Shown here piece after piece: positions 51,489 to 59,574 of a DNA stretch of 64,000 nucleotides (position 1 is its first letter; every line of letters begins with the position of its first letter). The translations under genes were made by a program, and so were the position numbers. Source of the DNA: Microlunatus soli (lineage in GTDB: Bacteria; Actinomycetota; Actinomycetes; Propionibacteriales; Propionibacteriaceae); assembly GCF_900105385.1 (NCBI RefSeq), contig NZ_LT629772.1, positions 2,790,001 through 2,854,000 on the forward strand. Direction: 5' to 3'. Below the pieces are notes generated by a model. The model saw only the letters and a program-made list of their open reading frames with translations. It made no database searches and was not told the origin of the DNA.

Positions 51489-51863
51489 GTGCAGATCATT
51501 TTGTCGAGCACCAGTGCGGTGCCGATCTACGAGCAGATCAAGACCCAGATCCGGCATGCCATCCACAGCGGCGACATCGCCGAGGGTGCCCGACTGCCGT
51601 CGCTGCGGCAGCTGGCGGCCGAGCTGCGGGTCAGCGTGATCACGGTGACCCGGGCCTACAACGATCTGGTGGCCGAGCAGCTGGTCAGCAACGAGCACGG
51701 ACGCGGCTTCGTCGTCCGACCGGTCGACAGCACCGTCGCCGGCGCCGCACTGGCAGAACGGTTCGACCGCGCGGTCGTCGAACTCGTCGCCGCCGGCCGC
51801 TCGGCGCACCTGAACATCGACGACATCAACCGAGAGGTCGAAGCAGAATGGAAACGACGCTGA
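51489..51863 (+). CDS. GntR family regulator, YtrA subfamily
   Basis: Encodes 124 residues from the GTG at 51489 (MQIILSSTSAVPIYEQ is the usual family start; an upstream in-frame GTG at 51480 is possible). The winged helix covers about residues 8-75 (IAEGARLPSLRQLAAELRVS; VTRAYNDLVAEQLV; GRGFVV). YtrA proteins have only a short C-terminal dimerisation tail, as here, and no effector domain. It overlaps the ATPase gene by 16 bp and therefore regulates the ABC exporter operon it heads, probably with the TGTA-type dyad at 51460. Confidence 0.92.
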   Translation: MQIILSSTSAVPIYEQIKTQIRHAIHSGDIAEGARLPSLRQLAAELRVSVITVTRAYNDLVAEQLVSNEHGRGFVVRPVDSTVAGAALAERFDRAVVELVAAGRSAHLNIDDINREVEAEWKRR

Positions 51864-52777
51864 CCGAAACTGCAGTCCTGACCCAGGGACTGCAGAAGAG
51901 TCGCGGGACGTTCGCCCTGCGGGAAGTGGACCTGCGGATCCCGACCGGCTTCGTCACCGGCCTGGTGGGGCCCAACGGTGCCGGCAAGACGACCTTGATC
52001 AAATGTCTGCTCGGGCTGGTCGAGCCGGACGCCGGCTGCGTCAACCTGTTCGGCACCGAACCGGCCGCCAACGTCGGCATCCAAGAGCGGGTCGGCGTCG
52101 TCCTCGATCGGATCACCGCCGCACCGGAATGGCGCGCCGGATCGATCGGGCGGCGGATCGGCGGGCTGTACACACACTGGGACGAACCGCTCTTCACCGA
52201 GCTGTTGCATCGCTTCGAGGTGCCCACCGGCAATCGGGTCGACGCACTGTCCCGTGGACAGACGGTCAAGCTGTCCTTCGCGATGGCACTGGCCCATCAT
52301 CCGGAGCTGTTGATCCTCGACGAACCGTCCAGCGGACTCGATCCGGGCGCCCGTCGGGAGCTGACCGACACGATCCGGGAGTTCATGATCGACCCGAGCC
52401 ACACGGTGCTGTTCTCCACCCACATCACCTCCGACCTGGACGATCTGGCCGATCACGTCGTCGTCCTCAACGCCGGCACGGTCGCCTATACCGGAATGCT
52501 GGATGAGCTGCATGAGCAGTTCGCCGTCGTCCGCGGGCAGGCGCCGTTCCCCGAGGCCGCCCGGCCGTCGACGATCGGTCTGCGGATCGAGACGTCCGGC
52601 CGCTACGAGGGTCTGATCCGGGTCGAGGACACCTCCTGGTTCGGCCCGGAGACCGTCATCGACGCCGCCAGCACCGACGACATCGTGGTGCACTTCGGCG
52701 AACAGGCTCGCGCCGACGCAGCAGCCGGCCGTCCTGCACCTGATCATCGGCAACACGGCAAGGAGATCCGTTCATGA
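51848..52777 (+). CDS. ABC exporter ATP-binding protein (YtrB/CcmA type)
   Basis: Encodes 309 residues; ATG at 51848 overlaps the GntR gene by 16 bp. Walker A GPNGAGKTT near residue 43, Walker B LLILDEPSSGLDPG near 155. The signature reads LSRGQTVKL near 135, with R in place of the second Gly (LSGGQ becomes LSRGQ), as in many YtrB-like ATPases. The C-terminal region is the typical regulatory extension of ABC-2 exporters. It energises export by the following permease; substrates of this group include antibiotics and membrane-active peptides. Spacing to the permease gene is an ATGA overlap. Confidence 0.9.
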   Translation: METTLTETAVLTQGLQKSRGTFALREVDLRIPTGFVTGLVGPNGAGKTTLIKCLLGLVEPDAGCVNLFGTEPAANVGIQERVGVVLDRITAAPEWRAGSIGRRIGGLYTHWDEPLFTELLHRFEVPTGNRVDALSRGQTVKLSFAMALAHHPELLILDEPSSGLDPGARRELTDTIREFMIDPSHTVLFSTHITSDLDDLADHVVVLNAGTVAYTGMLDELHEQFAVVRGQAPFPEAARPSTIGLRIETSGRYEGLIRVEDTSWFGPETVIDAASTDDIVVHFGEQARADAAAGRPAPDHRQHGKEIRS

Positions 52778-53430
52778 TCGCCACCTTCACCCGTTTCGAC
52801 CTCCGCAACTTCGCCACCACCCAGCCGGCACGAGTGATCATCCCGCTGGCCTTCGTCGTCGTCTTCGGGGCGACCCTGCCGGTGCCGGGGATGCCGATCC
52901 TGGCCGGCGCGATCATCGCCTCGGTCACCGCCTCGTATTCCTTCCAGGGCGACGAACGCGGCCTGCTCGACACCCTGTACGCGACCTCGCCGATCAGCCG
53001 CCGAGCGGTCACCGTCGGACGCTACCTCTCCGCACTCGCGATGGCGGCTGCGGCGATCGGTCTCGGTGTGATCACCACCCTGGTGTTGAGCGTCGTCCGT
53101 GACCAGCAGCTGAGCTGGCCGCTGATCGCGATCATGCTGCTCGGGTCGTACGCGATCGTTGCCGTTGCGCTGTCGGTCCAGCTGCCCTGGTTCTTCGCCA
53201 TGGGGTTCACCCGCGGCCGACCGATGATCTTCATCCCGGTGGCCGTGATCGCCGTGGCCGGTTGGATCGCCGGCCAGACCGGCATGCTGAGCGGGAGGTC
53301 GTCGTCCACCTTCGGTGCGATCGACGCCCCGCCCGCCCTGGCCGTCGTCGCCGTGCTGGTGCTCGGTACGGCGCTGCTGGCCGCCTCCGCCGCCCTGGCC
53401 ACCCGCCTCTACCGCAACCGCGAACTCTGA
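52774..53430 (+). CDS. ABC-2 type exporter permease
   Basis: Encodes 218 residues; ATG overlaps the ATPase stop. About six hydrophobic segments are visible: PARVIIPLAFVVVFGATLPV, MPILAGAIIASVTAS, ALAMAAAAIGLGVITTLVL, the PLIAIMLLGSYAIVAVALSV helix, FIPVAVIAVAGWIAG and VVAVLVLGTALLAASAAL. The second carries the cytoplasmic signature YSFQGDERGLLDTLYATSPISRR typical of ABC2_membrane_5 proteins. It forms the channel with the ATPase encoded just upstream. The set YtrA-type regulator/ATPase/permease is a common antibiotic- or lipid-II-stress export module. Confidence 0.88.
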   Translation: MIATFTRFDLRNFATTQPARVIIPLAFVVVFGATLPVPGMPILAGAIIASVTASYSFQGDERGLLDTLYATSPISRRAVTVGRYLSALAMAAAAIGLGVITTLVLSVVRDQQLSWPLIAIMLLGSYAIVAVALSVQLPWFFAMGFTRGRPMIFIPVAVIAVAGWIAGQTGMLSGRSSSTFGAIDAPPALAVVAVLVLGTALLAASAALATRLYRNREL

Positions 53431-53893
53431 CCCATCCGGACCGACAAGGGCAATATGGCACCACGTACTGCCATCCGCCCCCTATTGCTCGACTTCCCGG
53501 GGCGATATTGCGCCAGGTGCTGAGAAATGCGCCGCCGGGGGTGAGGTGATGGTCTGCGATCGGTACGGCGGTGGGGTCCGGCGAGTCTCGTGGCGGACTC
53601 GACAGTCGAAAGGTTTCAACGCCTTCGAGGGTCTCCGAACGGGAAGAATCTGGGCCAGATGTAGGAAAGTTTCGCACTTCTTCCTGTTTTGGCATGCCGT
53701 CACCCTGCTCATTGCCCGATGATGTTACGACTAGGAGAAGTGACCAACGGCAGGGCCGATCGCATCGTATGCTGAGCAAAACTGTCCGTTTGGGGCGGAT
53801 TCGATCACATGTAGCCACAAGGGGCGTGGTGACGGTCGGAGGCAAAACCAGTTCCCAGACACCGACGTCGGGACCAGGAGAAGGGCAGACCGA
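53431..53893. other. intergenic region upstream of the sugar ABC operon
   Basis: 463 bp without a convincing gene. Two short dyads, GAAAGGTTTC (53608-53617) and GAAAGTTTC (53665-53673), resemble LacI-family half-operators and might control the sugar importer downstream. No promoter stands out; a short AT-rich patch lies at 53760-53815. Confidence 0.4.
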
Positions 53894-55300
53894 ATGACTG
53901 AGACGAGAACGCTAGGGCGACGGACCCTGCTGCGAGGGTCGCTGGCAGCAGCCGTCGCGGTGCCGTTCGGCGGCGTACTGGCGGGCTGTGCAACCGCCGG
54001 GGGCGGCGGCCCCAAGCAGGAGACCGGAGAGAAGTCCGGTGACAACCCGTTCGGGGTGCCGGACGCCTCGGCCATCGATGCCGTGATCTTCAACGGCGGC
54101 TACGGTTACGACTACGTTCAGTTCGCCGCTGACCAGGTGAAGAAGAAGTTCCCCAAGCTGAAGCCGAAGGTGTCGCCGTCGACACAGATCTCGCAGGAGC
54201 TGCAGCCGCGTTTCGCCGGCGGCGACCCGCCGGACCTGATCGACAACTCCGGCGCCGGCGCGATCACGTTCACCTCGATCCAAGATCAACTCGAGGAACT
54301 GACCGACGTCGTCAACGCCAACAACTACGAGGGCAAGAAGATCGCCGACACCCTCTACCCCGGCACCATCGAGGCCGGCACCTACGGCGGCAAGCTGTTG
54401 CAGCTGAACTACGTGCTGTCGGTCTTCGGGATCTGGTATTCGGCCTCACTGTTCAAGCAGTACGGCTGGACCACGCCGGCAACCTGGGATGAGGTGCTCG
54501 ATCTCGGGGCCAAGGCCAAGGCGAAGAAGAAGTACCTCTTCGTCTGGGGCAAGGAGGCGGCGACCTACTACCAGACGCTGGCGATGGACTCCGCGGTCAA
54601 GGAGGCCGGCGACGACTTCCGGCTGCCGCTGGAGAACCTGAAGCCGAAGTCCTGGTCGCATCCGGCGATCCAGAAGGTGTTCACCGCGCTGGAGACCGCG
54701 GTCAAGAAGGGCTACTTCAAGCCGGGCGGCTCGGGCACCCAGTTCACCGCCGCGCAGGCGCAGTGGAGCAACGCGCAGGACGCCGTCCTCTATCCGTCCG
54801 GTTCCTGGATCGAGAACGAGATGAAGGACCAGACCAAGGAAGGCTTCGAGATGACCGGCTTCAACACGCCGGACGTCTCCGCCAACGGTGCGCTGCCGAG
54901 TGAGGCGCTGCACAGCACCGCCGGTGAGGGCTTCCTGGTGCCGACCAAGGGCAAGAATCCGGCCGGTGGCAAGGAGATCCTGCGGGCCATGCTGTCCAAG
55001 GAGGCCGCTGCCAACTTCGCCAAGACCAAGCTGGCACCGACGGTAGTGAAGGACACGCTGCCCGAGGACGCCTTCGGGTCGACGGCGTTGAAGTCGCAGG
55101 TCAAGCTGCTCGAGGCCGCCGGGAAGAACACCTTCCGGTTCACCACGATCGGCACCTACGGCATGAACACCGACCAGCTGGTCGTCTGGAACAGCTTCCT
55201 GTCCGGCAAGATCGACGCCAAGGGCCTGACCTCGGGCCTGCAGAAGATCATGGACAAGGTCGCGGCCGACGACTCGGTGAAGAAGACCGAAGCCAAGTGA
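53894..55300 (+). CDS. sugar ABC transporter substrate-binding lipoprotein, family 1
   Basis: Encodes 468 residues. The N-terminus has a twin-arginine-like pair (GRRTLLRGSL) and a lipobox LAGC (Cys32), so it is an exported lipoprotein. The body is an SBP_bac_1 (MalE/UgpB-like) fold: VQFAADQVKKKFPKLKPKVS at about 71-90, the GGDPPDLIDNSGAG cleft motif near 112, and GSWIENEMKDQTKEGFEMTGF near 301-320. Two ABC permeases follow with GTGA/ATGA overlaps; no ATPase gene is present, so a shared MsiK-type ATPase probably serves the system, a known actinobacterial arrangement. Sugar specificity is not visible. Confidence 0.93.
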   Translation: MTETRTLGRRTLLRGSLAAAVAVPFGGVLAGCATAGGGGPKQETGEKSGDNPFGVPDASAIDAVIFNGGYGYDYVQFAADQVKKKFPKLKPKVSPSTQISQELQPRFAGGDPPDLIDNSGAGAITFTSIQDQLEELTDVVNANNYEGKKIADTLYPGTIEAGTYGGKLLQLNYVLSVFGIWYSASLFKQYGWTTPATWDEVLDLGAKAKAKKKYLFVWGKEAATYYQTLAMDSAVKEAGDDFRLPLENLKPKSWSHPAIQKVFTALETAVKKGYFKPGGSGTQFTAAQAQWSNAQDAVLYPSGSWIENEMKDQTKEGFEMTGFNTPDVSANGALPSEALHSTAGEGFLVPTKGKNPAGGKEILRAMLSKEAAANFAKTKLAPTVVKDTLPEDAFGSTALKSQVKLLEAAGKNTFRFTTIGTYGMNTDQLVVWNSFLSGKIDAKGLTSGLQKIMDKVAADDSVKKTEAK

Positions 55301-56277
55301 CTGCACAGGTTCAGACGACGTCGCCGGGCAGCACCCGGCGGCGTCGTCGGCGCTGGACCTTTGACAAGATCAGCTTCCTGGCGGTCTTCCTCGGGGTGCC
55401 GTTGGCGATCTTCTTGATCTTCGTGATCTCCCCGTTCGCTCAGGCGATCTACTACTCGATGACCAACTGGTCGGGCTTCAGCACCACGATGGATTTCGTC
55501 GGACTGGACAACTTCAAGGCGCTGCTGACCGACGACCTGTTCCGCAAGGCGCTCGGCAACAACATCATCCTTTTGATCGTGTTGCCGATCCTGGTGCTCG
55601 GTGTGGCGCTGATCCTGGCGTCGTTGGTCACCGTCGCCGGCAGCAGTCGCGGTCAGGTGCGCGGGCTGAAGTACTCGGGCATCTATCGCGTGGTGTCGTT
55701 CTTCCCCTACGTCATCCCAGGCATTGTGATCGGCCTGGTCTGGGCTCAGATCTACGACCCGAGCGCCGGGCTGCTGAACGGCATCCTGACCGGGATCGGT
55801 CTTGACCAGTTCGAGGCCTACCCCTGGATCGGTGACTCCCGGACCGCCATGGGAGCGACGATCTTCGCCATGGCATGGGGCGGCATCGGCTTCTACATGG
55901 TGCTGTTCATCGCCGCCATCCGCGGGATCGAACCGGAGCTGTTCGAGGCGATGCGACTGGACGGCGCCGGTCGCTTCAAGACCGCGATCCACCTGACGAT
56001 TCCGATGATCAGGGACAACGTACAGACCGCCTACATCTATCTCGGCATCGGCGCGCTGGACGGCTTCGTTTTCGTCCAGGCGCTGAACCCGGCCGGTGGC
56101 CCGGAGAATTCGACCCTGGTGATGGGCCAGGTGCTGTTCCGCACCGCCTTCACCCAGGGCAAGTTCGGTCTGGCAACCGCGATGGGCGTCGCGCTGGCCC
56201 TGGTGACGCTGGCCTTCGCAGCCTTGGTGTTCATCGTGAATCGACTGACCGGCGCAGAGAAGGACACCGCGCGATGA
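55297..56277 (+). CDS. sugar ABC transporter permease (MalF/UgpA-like)
   Basis: Encodes 326 residues from a GTG overlapping the binding-protein stop. The N-terminus is cytoplasmic and Arg-rich, then six helices follow. The EAA loop is well preserved: LFEAMRLDGAGRFKTAIHLT (about residues 215-234), the ATPase contact. The WSGFSTTMDFVGLDNFKALL segment after TM1 is characteristic of the MalF/UgpA group. It forms the import channel with the next permease. The stop overlaps that gene's start. Confidence 0.93.
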   Translation: MTAQVQTTSPGSTRRRRRRWTFDKISFLAVFLGVPLAIFLIFVISPFAQAIYYSMTNWSGFSTTMDFVGLDNFKALLTDDLFRKALGNNIILLIVLPILVLGVALILASLVTVAGSSRGQVRGLKYSGIYRVVSFFPYVIPGIVIGLVWAQIYDPSAGLLNGILTGIGLDQFEAYPWIGDSRTAMGATIFAMAWGGIGFYMVLFIAAIRGIEPELFEAMRLDGAGRFKTAIHLTIPMIRDNVQTAYIYLGIGALDGFVFVQALNPAGGPENSTLVMGQVLFRTAFTQGKFGLATAMGVALALVTLAFAALVFIVNRLTGAEKDTAR

Positions 56278-57176
56278 CCACGACGACGCTGTCGGCGGAG
56301 CAGTCCGAGACCTCCGCCGTCGATGCCAACCGCAAGGCCCGTGACACTCCGGGCGAGAAGATCTTCGGTGGCGTCGCCCACCTGATGTTGATCATCTGGT
56401 CGATCATCGTCGTCGTCCCGATGCTGTGGACCCTGCTGTCCTCGTTCAAGACGTCGAAGGAGATCTTCGCCTCACCGTTCAAACTGCCGGCCAAGACGCA
56501 GTGGGTGAACTACGCCAACGCCTGGCAGCAGGCAGGCATCGGCCGGGCCTTTCTGAACACTGTGATCGTGGTCGGTGGCGCGCTGCTGCTGGTGATGATC
56601 TTGGGAGCGATGTGTGCCTACGTGCTGGCGCGGGTCAGTTTCCCCGGCCGGCGGGCGATCTACTACCTGATGCTGGCCGGGCTGACCTTCCCGCCGTTCC
56701 TGGCGATCGTGCCGTTGTTCTTCGTGTTGAAGAACTTCGGCCTGCTGAACACCCTGCCAGGGTTGATCATCGTGTACGTGGCGTTCGCGCTGCCGTTCAC
56801 GGTGTTCTTCCTGTACTCGTTCTTCAAGACCCTGCCGTACGAGATCGGCGAGTCGGCGGCGATCGACGGAGCAGGCGAGTGGCAGACGTTCTTCCTGGTG
56901 ATGTTGCCGATGGCCCGTCCCGGGATGGCGTCGGTGGCGATCTTCAACTTCCTCGGTCTGTGGAACCAGTTCCTGCTACCCATCGTGCTGAACACCGACA
57001 AGAACAACTGGGTGCTGTCCCAGGCGATCGCCTCGTTCGCCTCCCAGGCGGGCTATCGCACCGACTTCGGGATGCTGTTCGCCGCGGTCATCATCACCAT
57101 CGTTCCGGTGCTGATCATCTACGTCATCTTCCAGCGTCAACTGCAGGGCTCGGTCACGGCGGGCAGCCTGAAGTGA
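56274..57176 (+). CDS. sugar ABC transporter permease (MalG/UgpE-like)
   Basis: Encodes 300 residues; ATG overlaps the preceding stop (ATGA). Six helices, with the MalG-type opening LLSSFKTSKEIFASPFKLP after TM1, and the EAA loop YEIGESAAIDGAGEWQTFFL (about residues 192-211) intact. The gene is the last of the importer operon, and a hairpin follows. As no ATPase gene is in the operon, the ATP-binding subunit must be encoded elsewhere (MsiK-like). Confidence 0.93.
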   Translation: MTTTTLSAEQSETSAVDANRKARDTPGEKIFGGVAHLMLIIWSIIVVVPMLWTLLSSFKTSKEIFASPFKLPAKTQWVNYANAWQQAGIGRAFLNTVIVVGGALLLVMILGAMCAYVLARVSFPGRRAIYYLMLAGLTFPPFLAIVPLFFVLKNFGLLNTLPGLIIVYVAFALPFTVFFLYSFFKTLPYEIGESAAIDGAGEWQTFFLVMLPMARPGMASVAIFNFLGLWNQFLLPIVLNTDKNNWVLSQAIASFASQAGYRTDFGMLFAAVIITIVPVLIIYVIFQRQLQGSVTAGSLK

Positions 57177-57203
57177 GCCGGTGCTGACCAGATCCTGATC
57201 CAA

Positions 57204-57242
57204 CCGGAAGACCGCTGAGCCGCCGGCTCGGCGGTCTTCCGG
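57204..57242 (+). terminator. long hairpin terminator of the sugar ABC operon
   Basis: CCGGAAGACCGC (57204-57215) pairs with GCGGTCTTCCGG (57231-57242), and an inner GAGCC/GGCTC stem continues after one mismatch. It begins 28 bp after the permease stop. No T-run. Confidence 0.7.
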
Positions 57243-57325
57243 CCGTTCGGGGCACTACGCTGGCCCGCCGGATCGGTCGGATCGGCCGGTGTGCTGACCG
57301 GCCGAGGTGTTGGGAAGAGGTTGCT

Positions 57326-58000
57326 GTGGAGAACGTCGGGGTGCTGACCCTTGTGCTGTTTGTCGTCATCATCGCGATCGGCGTCGCGCTCGGGTTCCTG
57401 ACCAGGCGTCGGCGTCGGCAACGGCAGCAGGAGGTGGGCCGGTTCGCTGCGAGCCGCGGCTGGCAGTTCATCGACCGGGATGACTCCTATTCCCATCGCT
57501 GGCAGGGCAAACCCTTCGCCAGCCGGGGGATGGCGCACAACATCATCATCGGCCAGCACCGCGGACGCAGCTTCTGCACCTTCGCCTATCACTACACGAC
57601 GACGTCACACACCGGGCAGGTGAACACCACCCAGAGCCACGACTTCGTGATCTTCGCGATCGCGCTCCCGGCGCCGGTTCCCGAGTTCAGCGTCGAGGCC
57701 GAGGGCATCTTCGGCGGCAAGGTCGCCGAAGCGCTCGGCTTCGAACGGATCGACAGCGGCGACCCGGATTTCGACAACACCTTCAAGGTCAAGTCCGACA
57801 ATCCCCGCTTCGGTGCGCTGCTACTGCAACCGCCACTGCTGCAGATGCTGAAATCGACCGGGCCATGGGACTGGCGCCTCACCGGACAAGACATGCTCAG
57901 CTACCAGAAGGGCCACCTCGCGCCGGAGCTGGTGCAACCCCGGCTGGACCTGATGTGCGACGTCCTGGATCGGATCCCGAACGACGCCTGGCGGCGCTGA
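57326..58000 (+). CDS. membrane-anchored protein of unknown function, paralogue 1
   Basis: Encodes 224 residues from a GTG. One N-terminal helix (LTLVLFVVIIAIGVALGFLT) is followed by an Arg/Gln-rich stop-transfer (RRRRRQRQQEVGRFA), so the domain faces the cytoplasm. The soluble part has a GWQFIDRDDSYSHRW opening, SHDFVIFAIALPAPVPEF, and GGKVAEALGFERIDSGDPDF with the DFDNTFKVKSDNPRFG motif. These last elements recall DUF3137-like proteins (a galanin-type F-x-V-x-S-D strand), but I am not certain of the family. It is very similar to the next gene (for example PELVQPRLDLMCDVLDRIP in both). Unknown role. Confidence 0.7.
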   Translation: MENVGVLTLVLFVVIIAIGVALGFLTRRRRRQRQQEVGRFAASRGWQFIDRDDSYSHRWQGKPFASRGMAHNIIIGQHRGRSFCTFAYHYTTTSHTGQVNTTQSHDFVIFAIALPAPVPEFSVEAEGIFGGKVAEALGFERIDSGDPDFDNTFKVKSDNPRFGALLLQPPLLQMLKSTGPWDWRLTGQDMLSYQKGHLAPELVQPRLDLMCDVLDRIPNDAWRR

Positions 58001-58092
58001 CTCCGTTGCGGGTGCGGTCCCGCACGATGATCGCGTTGACGGTTCGGTGCACTACGCTGACCGACCCGAAGCCGAGGCAACAGGAGATCGAG

Positions 58093-58776
58093 ATGGAACA
58101 GATCGGAATCGCCGTCTTCGTGGTCGTGTTCGTCGCGGTGATCGGGCTCTGGTTTGCGGCACGCTACGTCAAGCAGCGGCGGCAGGAACAACGACAGCAG
58201 GCAGTCCAACAGTTCGCCGCCGGTCGAGGGTGGCAGTTCATCGGCGAGGACGAGTCGTATGCCAGCCGGTGGACAGGCAAGCCCTTCACCGGTTGGGGAG
58301 GAACCGCACGCAACATCGTGGTCGGGCAGCACCGTGGGCGTAACGTCTGCAGCTTCGAGTATCACTACTCGACGGTCTCCACGTCGGGTGGGACCACCAG
58401 GAGGCACAACCACGACTTCTCGATCTTCGTCGTCCAGCTGCCGGCGCCCGTCCCCGCGTTCAGCGTCGAGGGCGAGGGCATCTTCGGCGGCAAGGTCGCC
58501 GAGGCACTCGGCTTCGAACGGGTGGACAGCGGGGACCCGGATTTCGACAACGACTTCAAGGTCAAGTCTGACGATGCCCGCTTCGGTGCCCTGGTGTTGC
58601 AGCAGCCGCTGCTGCAGATGCTGAAGGCGACCGGGCCGTGGGACTGGCGCTTCACCGGGCCGGACATGCTCAGCTACGAGAACGGATTCCTCAAGCCGGA
58701 ACTGGTGCAGCCCCGGTTGGACCTGATGTGCGATGTCCTGGACCGGATCCCGAGCGACGTCTGGCAGCACCGGTGA
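58093..58776 (+). CDS. membrane-anchored protein of unknown function, paralogue 2
   Basis: Encodes 227 residues; I use the ATG at 58093 (CAGGAGATCGAG upstream), as the frame open before it overlaps paralogue 1. The layout is the same: N-terminal helix (IGIAVFVVVFVAVIGLWFAA), basic stop-transfer, then the soluble domain with GWQFIGEDESYASRW, GGKVAEALGFERVDSGDPDF and DFDNDFKVKSDDARFG. The two copies agree in most of the C-terminal 110 residues and diverge in the middle, where copy 2 has TSGGTTRRHNHDFS. The 10-mer CACTACGCTG occurs upstream of both genes (57253 and 58050), so the duplication may include the promoter. Confidence 0.7.
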   Translation: MEQIGIAVFVVVFVAVIGLWFAARYVKQRRQEQRQQAVQQFAAGRGWQFIGEDESYASRWTGKPFTGWGGTARNIVVGQHRGRNVCSFEYHYSTVSTSGGTTRRHNHDFSIFVVQLPAPVPAFSVEGEGIFGGKVAEALGFERVDSGDPDFDNDFKVKSDDARFGALVLQQPLLQMLKATGPWDWRFTGPDMLSYENGFLKPELVQPRLDLMCDVLDRIPSDVWQHR

Positions 58777-58827
58777 TCGTGCCGCGCGGCACCGACGGTC
58801 GGCTGCTGGCTGCGGCCCTTTCGTCGT

Positions 58828-59553
58828 TCAGTCCGGCCGTCGACCGGTGATGCAGTAGGTCCCGATCGGTCCGTCCATCACCGTCCACTGCGGAAAGCGG
58901 CGGACGAGGTCGGAGCCCGCCCGTTGATGACGAGCGATCTCGGCCTGTCGATCGTCGGTCGCCCAGTCCAGGTGGGCACGGACCGGACCGGCACTGTCGT
59001 CGCGGCGCTGCAGCAGCAGCTTCACCGGGAGCGGCGGCTGCTGCAGTCGGGTGAACTCACCGCCGACCGGCCGCAGCGGCCAGCCGGTGATCGCTGCCCA
59101 GAACGCGATCTCCCTCTGCCAGCGGTCGGCCGGGATGTCCAAACAGACCTGATCCAGGATGGCGCTGTGACCGTCCGGCCACCGGCTGGTGGTCGGCCGC
59201 CGGGAAGCGGCCTGCTCGACGAAGCAGAACACGTAGCCGCCGGGTGAGCGAAGCACCTGATATCCCTTGTCCGCCAGCAGTTCGGCGCCCTCGGACCGGG
59301 CACCGTCGGCGGCCGCACGGGCATCGTCGACGTGCAGGTCGAGGTGGATCCGGGCCGGCCCGTCGGCCAGCCGCTGCACCCGCAGGAAGTCATCGCCGTC
59401 CGGCGGCAGCAGCGACGCGAACTCATGACCCACGCCACGAGTGTCCGACAACTGCCAGCCGGTCAGCCGTTGCAGGTGGGCGACCGCCGGCCGGTACGCC
59501 GCGGCCGGGTAATCGGCAAACGCTGTCAACCAGAACGGACTCACCCCCGCCAC
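58828..59553 (-). CDS. VOC/glyoxalase family protein
   Basis: Encodes 241 residues from a GTG. Two vicinal-oxygen-chelate-type halves are visible: HLQRLTGWQLSDTRG...FLRVQRLADGPARIHLDLHVDD and the RWQREIAFWAAITGWPLRPVGGEFTRLQ...VRAHLDWATDD repeat. The HxD/E-type metal ligands (IHLDLHVDD; AHLDWATDD) are at the strand ends. The group is usually annotated as glyoxalase-like domain proteins and lacks a proven substrate. It is a single gene; its stop is 51 bp from the convergent paralogue 2. Confidence 0.85.
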   Translation of the reverse strand: MAGVSPFWLTAFADYPAAAYRPAVAHLQRLTGWQLSDTRGVGHEFASLLPPDGDDFLRVQRLADGPARIHLDLHVDDARAAADGARSEGAELLADKGYQVLRSPGGYVFCFVEQAASRRPTTSRWPDGHSAILDQVCLDIPADRWQREIAFWAAITGWPLRPVGGEFTRLQQPPLPVKLLLQRRDDSAGPVRAHLDWATDDRQAEIARHQRAGSDLVRRFPQWTVMDGPIGTYCITGRRPD

Positions 59554-59574
59554 GCTACGCCCAGGGACCTGAGA

